A DNA stretch of 64,000 nt from Datnioides undecimradiatus (Eukaryota; Chordata; Actinopteri; Lobotiformes; Datnioididae), in contig WARS01000029.1 in NCBI GenBank assembly GCA_008933995.1, positions 12,285,107-12,349,106 on the forward strand. The letters are read 5' to 3'. Shown here in pieces: positions 61,787-64,000 of the stretch (positions within the stretch are counted from its first letter, which is position 1; every line of letters begins with the position of its first letter). The notes under the pieces were generated by a model. That model did no database searches. It saw only the letters and a list, made by a program, of their open reading frames with translations, and was not told the DNA's origin. A program made the translations under genes and the position numbers.

Positions 61787-64000
61787 ATGGACATCACGGA
61801 GGTTCCCGTGAGTGAGCACAACAAAGGTAAGAAGAAGAACAAGAAGCCAAAGAAGAAGAACAAGAATGCGGGTCAGGAGGGAGACGGAGGAAGCAGCGCA
61901 GTTGAGGTGAAGATGGAGGAGAAGAGCGAGTCGACAGGAGCCGCAGCCTTTCCCCCCACCTTCAGTGTGTCCGAGATCAAGAATAAACAGCGAAGACATC
62001 TGATGTTTATGAAACTGAAGCAGGAGAAAAGAAAGGTAAACGCACAAACAGACCAGGAAGAGCTGTCTTAACTAGGAAACGATAAGTTGTCGGTTTTAGC
62101 TGCTGCAGTCTAACACCACAGCCACTGTAACAAACCCTGTCCCGGTTTAAATTAGGTAAGTGTTGGTTTAAGATGTTTTTGAGATGTGTTGCTGTTCATG
62201 GAGCTTTTGGAGGGTATGTTTAAAGAGACAGTAAGCTCAAATTGTTGTTTTTGAACTGTGTTTCCACAGTGTTTCCAATAATACAGTATTATAACAATGA
62301 GGTGCAGGTGAAGTTATATATCCTATCCCATGTCATTTATTGAAAATCAATAGTTTGGGGTTATTTTTCTGATTTTTAAAGCATTACGGTTTTTGTCCAA
62401 GAGCGGTGTCCATAAATCATCAGATTTTATAGTAATGTCTTTATCATAACCATAGGTGACATCTTCAGGTTGCTTATTTTATTAGAATTCAACATTATTT
62501 AATTTTCAGTCCTATTACATTAAGGGGAACTCCTGAGAAGCTGGAACTAAAGTATATTTTGCCTGATTATCAATTTGAACAGTTGATCATTATGAGCCTC
62601 ATTGTAGAATAATTTTCTGTCCGTCGGCTCACTGATATCAGCCCATAAATCATAAATAAGCCAATGATTCATACCCAGCAGAGTGTTTACAGTCAGCTCC
62701 ACCATACTCGGCTGTAACAGTAATAATAATCCACCATTAATTGGATATCAGCTACTCTGCTTAATGTGCACTTTGTTTTTAGTCACTGAGCATGTTTTGC
62801 TGAGTTTGCGTTTGTACTTAAAGGTAATTGCATTACATTTACTCAAAAGTTACAAAAAAGGAAAAGTATTTCTCCAACTGCCATAATAAACAGGGCGGTC
62901 AAAGAAACATCTCTGTAAATAGACCTACAGTCTTCATGAAGACAGGACTTACTGCAAGCTGGGTGTAAAAAAAAAAAAAAAAAAAACATTTTCCTGACTC
63001 AAAGTGTCAAAAAATGATGGATGTCTTTTAGAAGTTCTCAGAGCTCAAACTGATCTTAAACTTGCTTTGTTGGCTTTGTACTTTACCTTATATATCCCAT
63101 TTTCTGATTTTTCAACTAAAGCACTACAGTTAAGGATTAGTTACGATCAGACTCCTCTTGGATTTCTTGTCTTAATTTTTCAGCAAAAGATGCAGCTAAA
63201 GAAAAAGAAGAAAAAAGAGAGGGAAGCTTTGGGTGACAAGGTAAGTTTTCTTTCTCAGTCTTGTTCCCAAATGTCACCACAACCAGACAAAAACTATATT
63301 TTATCAGGTATATATTTGATATATTTCCATATAATAAAAGGTAACAGTATTCATTCTTTCACTTATCCTGTCCATATAACAGGCACCGCCAAAAGAGGTT
63401 CCAAAGACGATAGAAAACCAGAGGGTGTTTGACGAGACAACAGTTGACCCAGAAGATGAAGAGGTACGGACTCACTTTGCCTGAGATCTTTCAAACGATC
63501 TCAGGTTATATTTGGAATGAACTTGTGTTTTCCTGTGATCTGTAGGTTGCATTTGATGAGGGAACTGACGAGTTTTCGGCCTACTTCAATGGGCTGACAA
63601 ACCCCAAAGTGCTCATCACTACATCAGACAGACCAAGAGGGGTGAGTGGCTGCTGCTTGGAATAATACATGTTTTATTACTAATTTGTCTAAAGTTGCCC
63701 AAATCTGACACCTATATAGTAGCTTTTGACCTGTCACTCAAACACTGAAGCCGGTATATAGTTGCTACAAAAATGTTGTTCCCTTCAAATCCTGAAAGCA
63801 CTTTAAACCAGTATTATTTATAATGTCTCCTAAGCTTTTACCTGAACTACCTTACCTGAACCATTGAGGTGAGATAAATTATTGTCCTGGAGACATAAGT
63901 TGTTTACAAAATATTGGTGAGTTTGCATGCAAGATGCCAGTCAGTCGCTGCCTGTTTAACAAATTGATTGTTCTCTGATGTACCTCCCGCAGAGGACAGT
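61787..64000 (+). CDS. rpf1: Ribosome production factor 1 (Brix domain), 5' part; continues past right edge
   Basis: RPF1 is a nucleolar Brix-domain protein needed for 60S pre-rRNA processing (family knowledge). Exons: 61787-62035, 63184-63240, 63383-63463, 63546-63641, and 63993 to the window end, all GT-AG and phase 0, giving 161 full codons plus RTV. The N-terminus is a lysine-rich tail ([14 protein letters not shown]), followed by the conserved [50 protein letters not shown] and [12 protein letters not shown]. The Brix domain begins at [12 protein letters not shown], where the window ends. The start ATG is the first in frame, and the N-terminal tail is of normal length for the family. The human protein is about 349 aa, so a little under half is present. 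Confidence 0.96.
62036..63183 (+). other. RPF1 intron 1
   Basis: A 1.15-kb intron with a (A)20 run at about 62967-62986. It was checked for a snoRNA; no convincing C/D or H/ACA pair was seen. Confidence 0.75.

Overview
This window is a piece of a ray-finned (teleost) fish chromosome. It holds GT-AG spliced genes whose predicted proteins are close to vertebrate families, many (GT)n, (GATA)n and (GAA)n microsatellites, and fish-type transposon remnants. The gene order TTLL7 - PRKACB - SAMD13 - UOX - DNASE2B - RPF1 is the order remembered for human chromosome 1p31, where UOX is a pseudogene. The exact species cannot be read from the sequence.

Layout: (1) 1-28.4 kb, minus strand: the 5' half of TTLL7, a tubulin polyglutamylase. 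Coding exons 1-8 are present; the gene continues past the left edge. Its introns are long and carry microsatellites, a local duplication and retroelement fragments. (2) 28.4-30.1 kb: divergent intergenic region. (3) 30.2-42.7 kb, plus strand: complete PRKACB, the PKA catalytic subunit beta, with ten coding exons, 351 aa and a long 3' UTR. An alternative first exon at 31880 matches the C-beta-2 type N-terminus, and a hAT-like element sits in intron 7. (4) 42.8-45.98 kb, plus: SAMD13, a small SAM-domain protein. (5) 46.0-49.6 kb, minus: intact UOX (urate oxidase), eight coding exons, 298 aa, ending in a peroxisomal signal; its 3' end converges on that of SAMD13. (6) 51.1-55.9 kb, plus: a DNase II gene of DNASE2B type. 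(7) 58.1-59.7 kb, plus: a second, more compact DNase II gene whose sequence looks closer to DNASE2. (8) 60.3-61.6 kb: the decayed 3' end of an I/Nimb-like LINE with a (GAA)n tail. (9) 61.8 kb to the right edge, plus: the first exons of RPF1, a Brix-domain ribosome-assembly factor.

The genes do not form one pathway; this is an old conserved linkage group. TTLL7 modifies microtubules, PRKACB is the cAMP effector kinase, UOX degrades urate in peroxisomes, the two DNase II enzymes digest DNA in lysosomes or outside the cell, and RPF1 works in the nucleolus. The most useful points for a second look are the tandem of two unlike DNase II genes, the C-beta-2 exon, an in-frame weak-donor intron in the second DNase II gene, transposon sequence forming a TTLL7 splice acceptor, and three well-delimited mobile elements. 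All exon boundaries were set by hand from GT/AG signals, reading phase and remembered family sequences; no database search was run.
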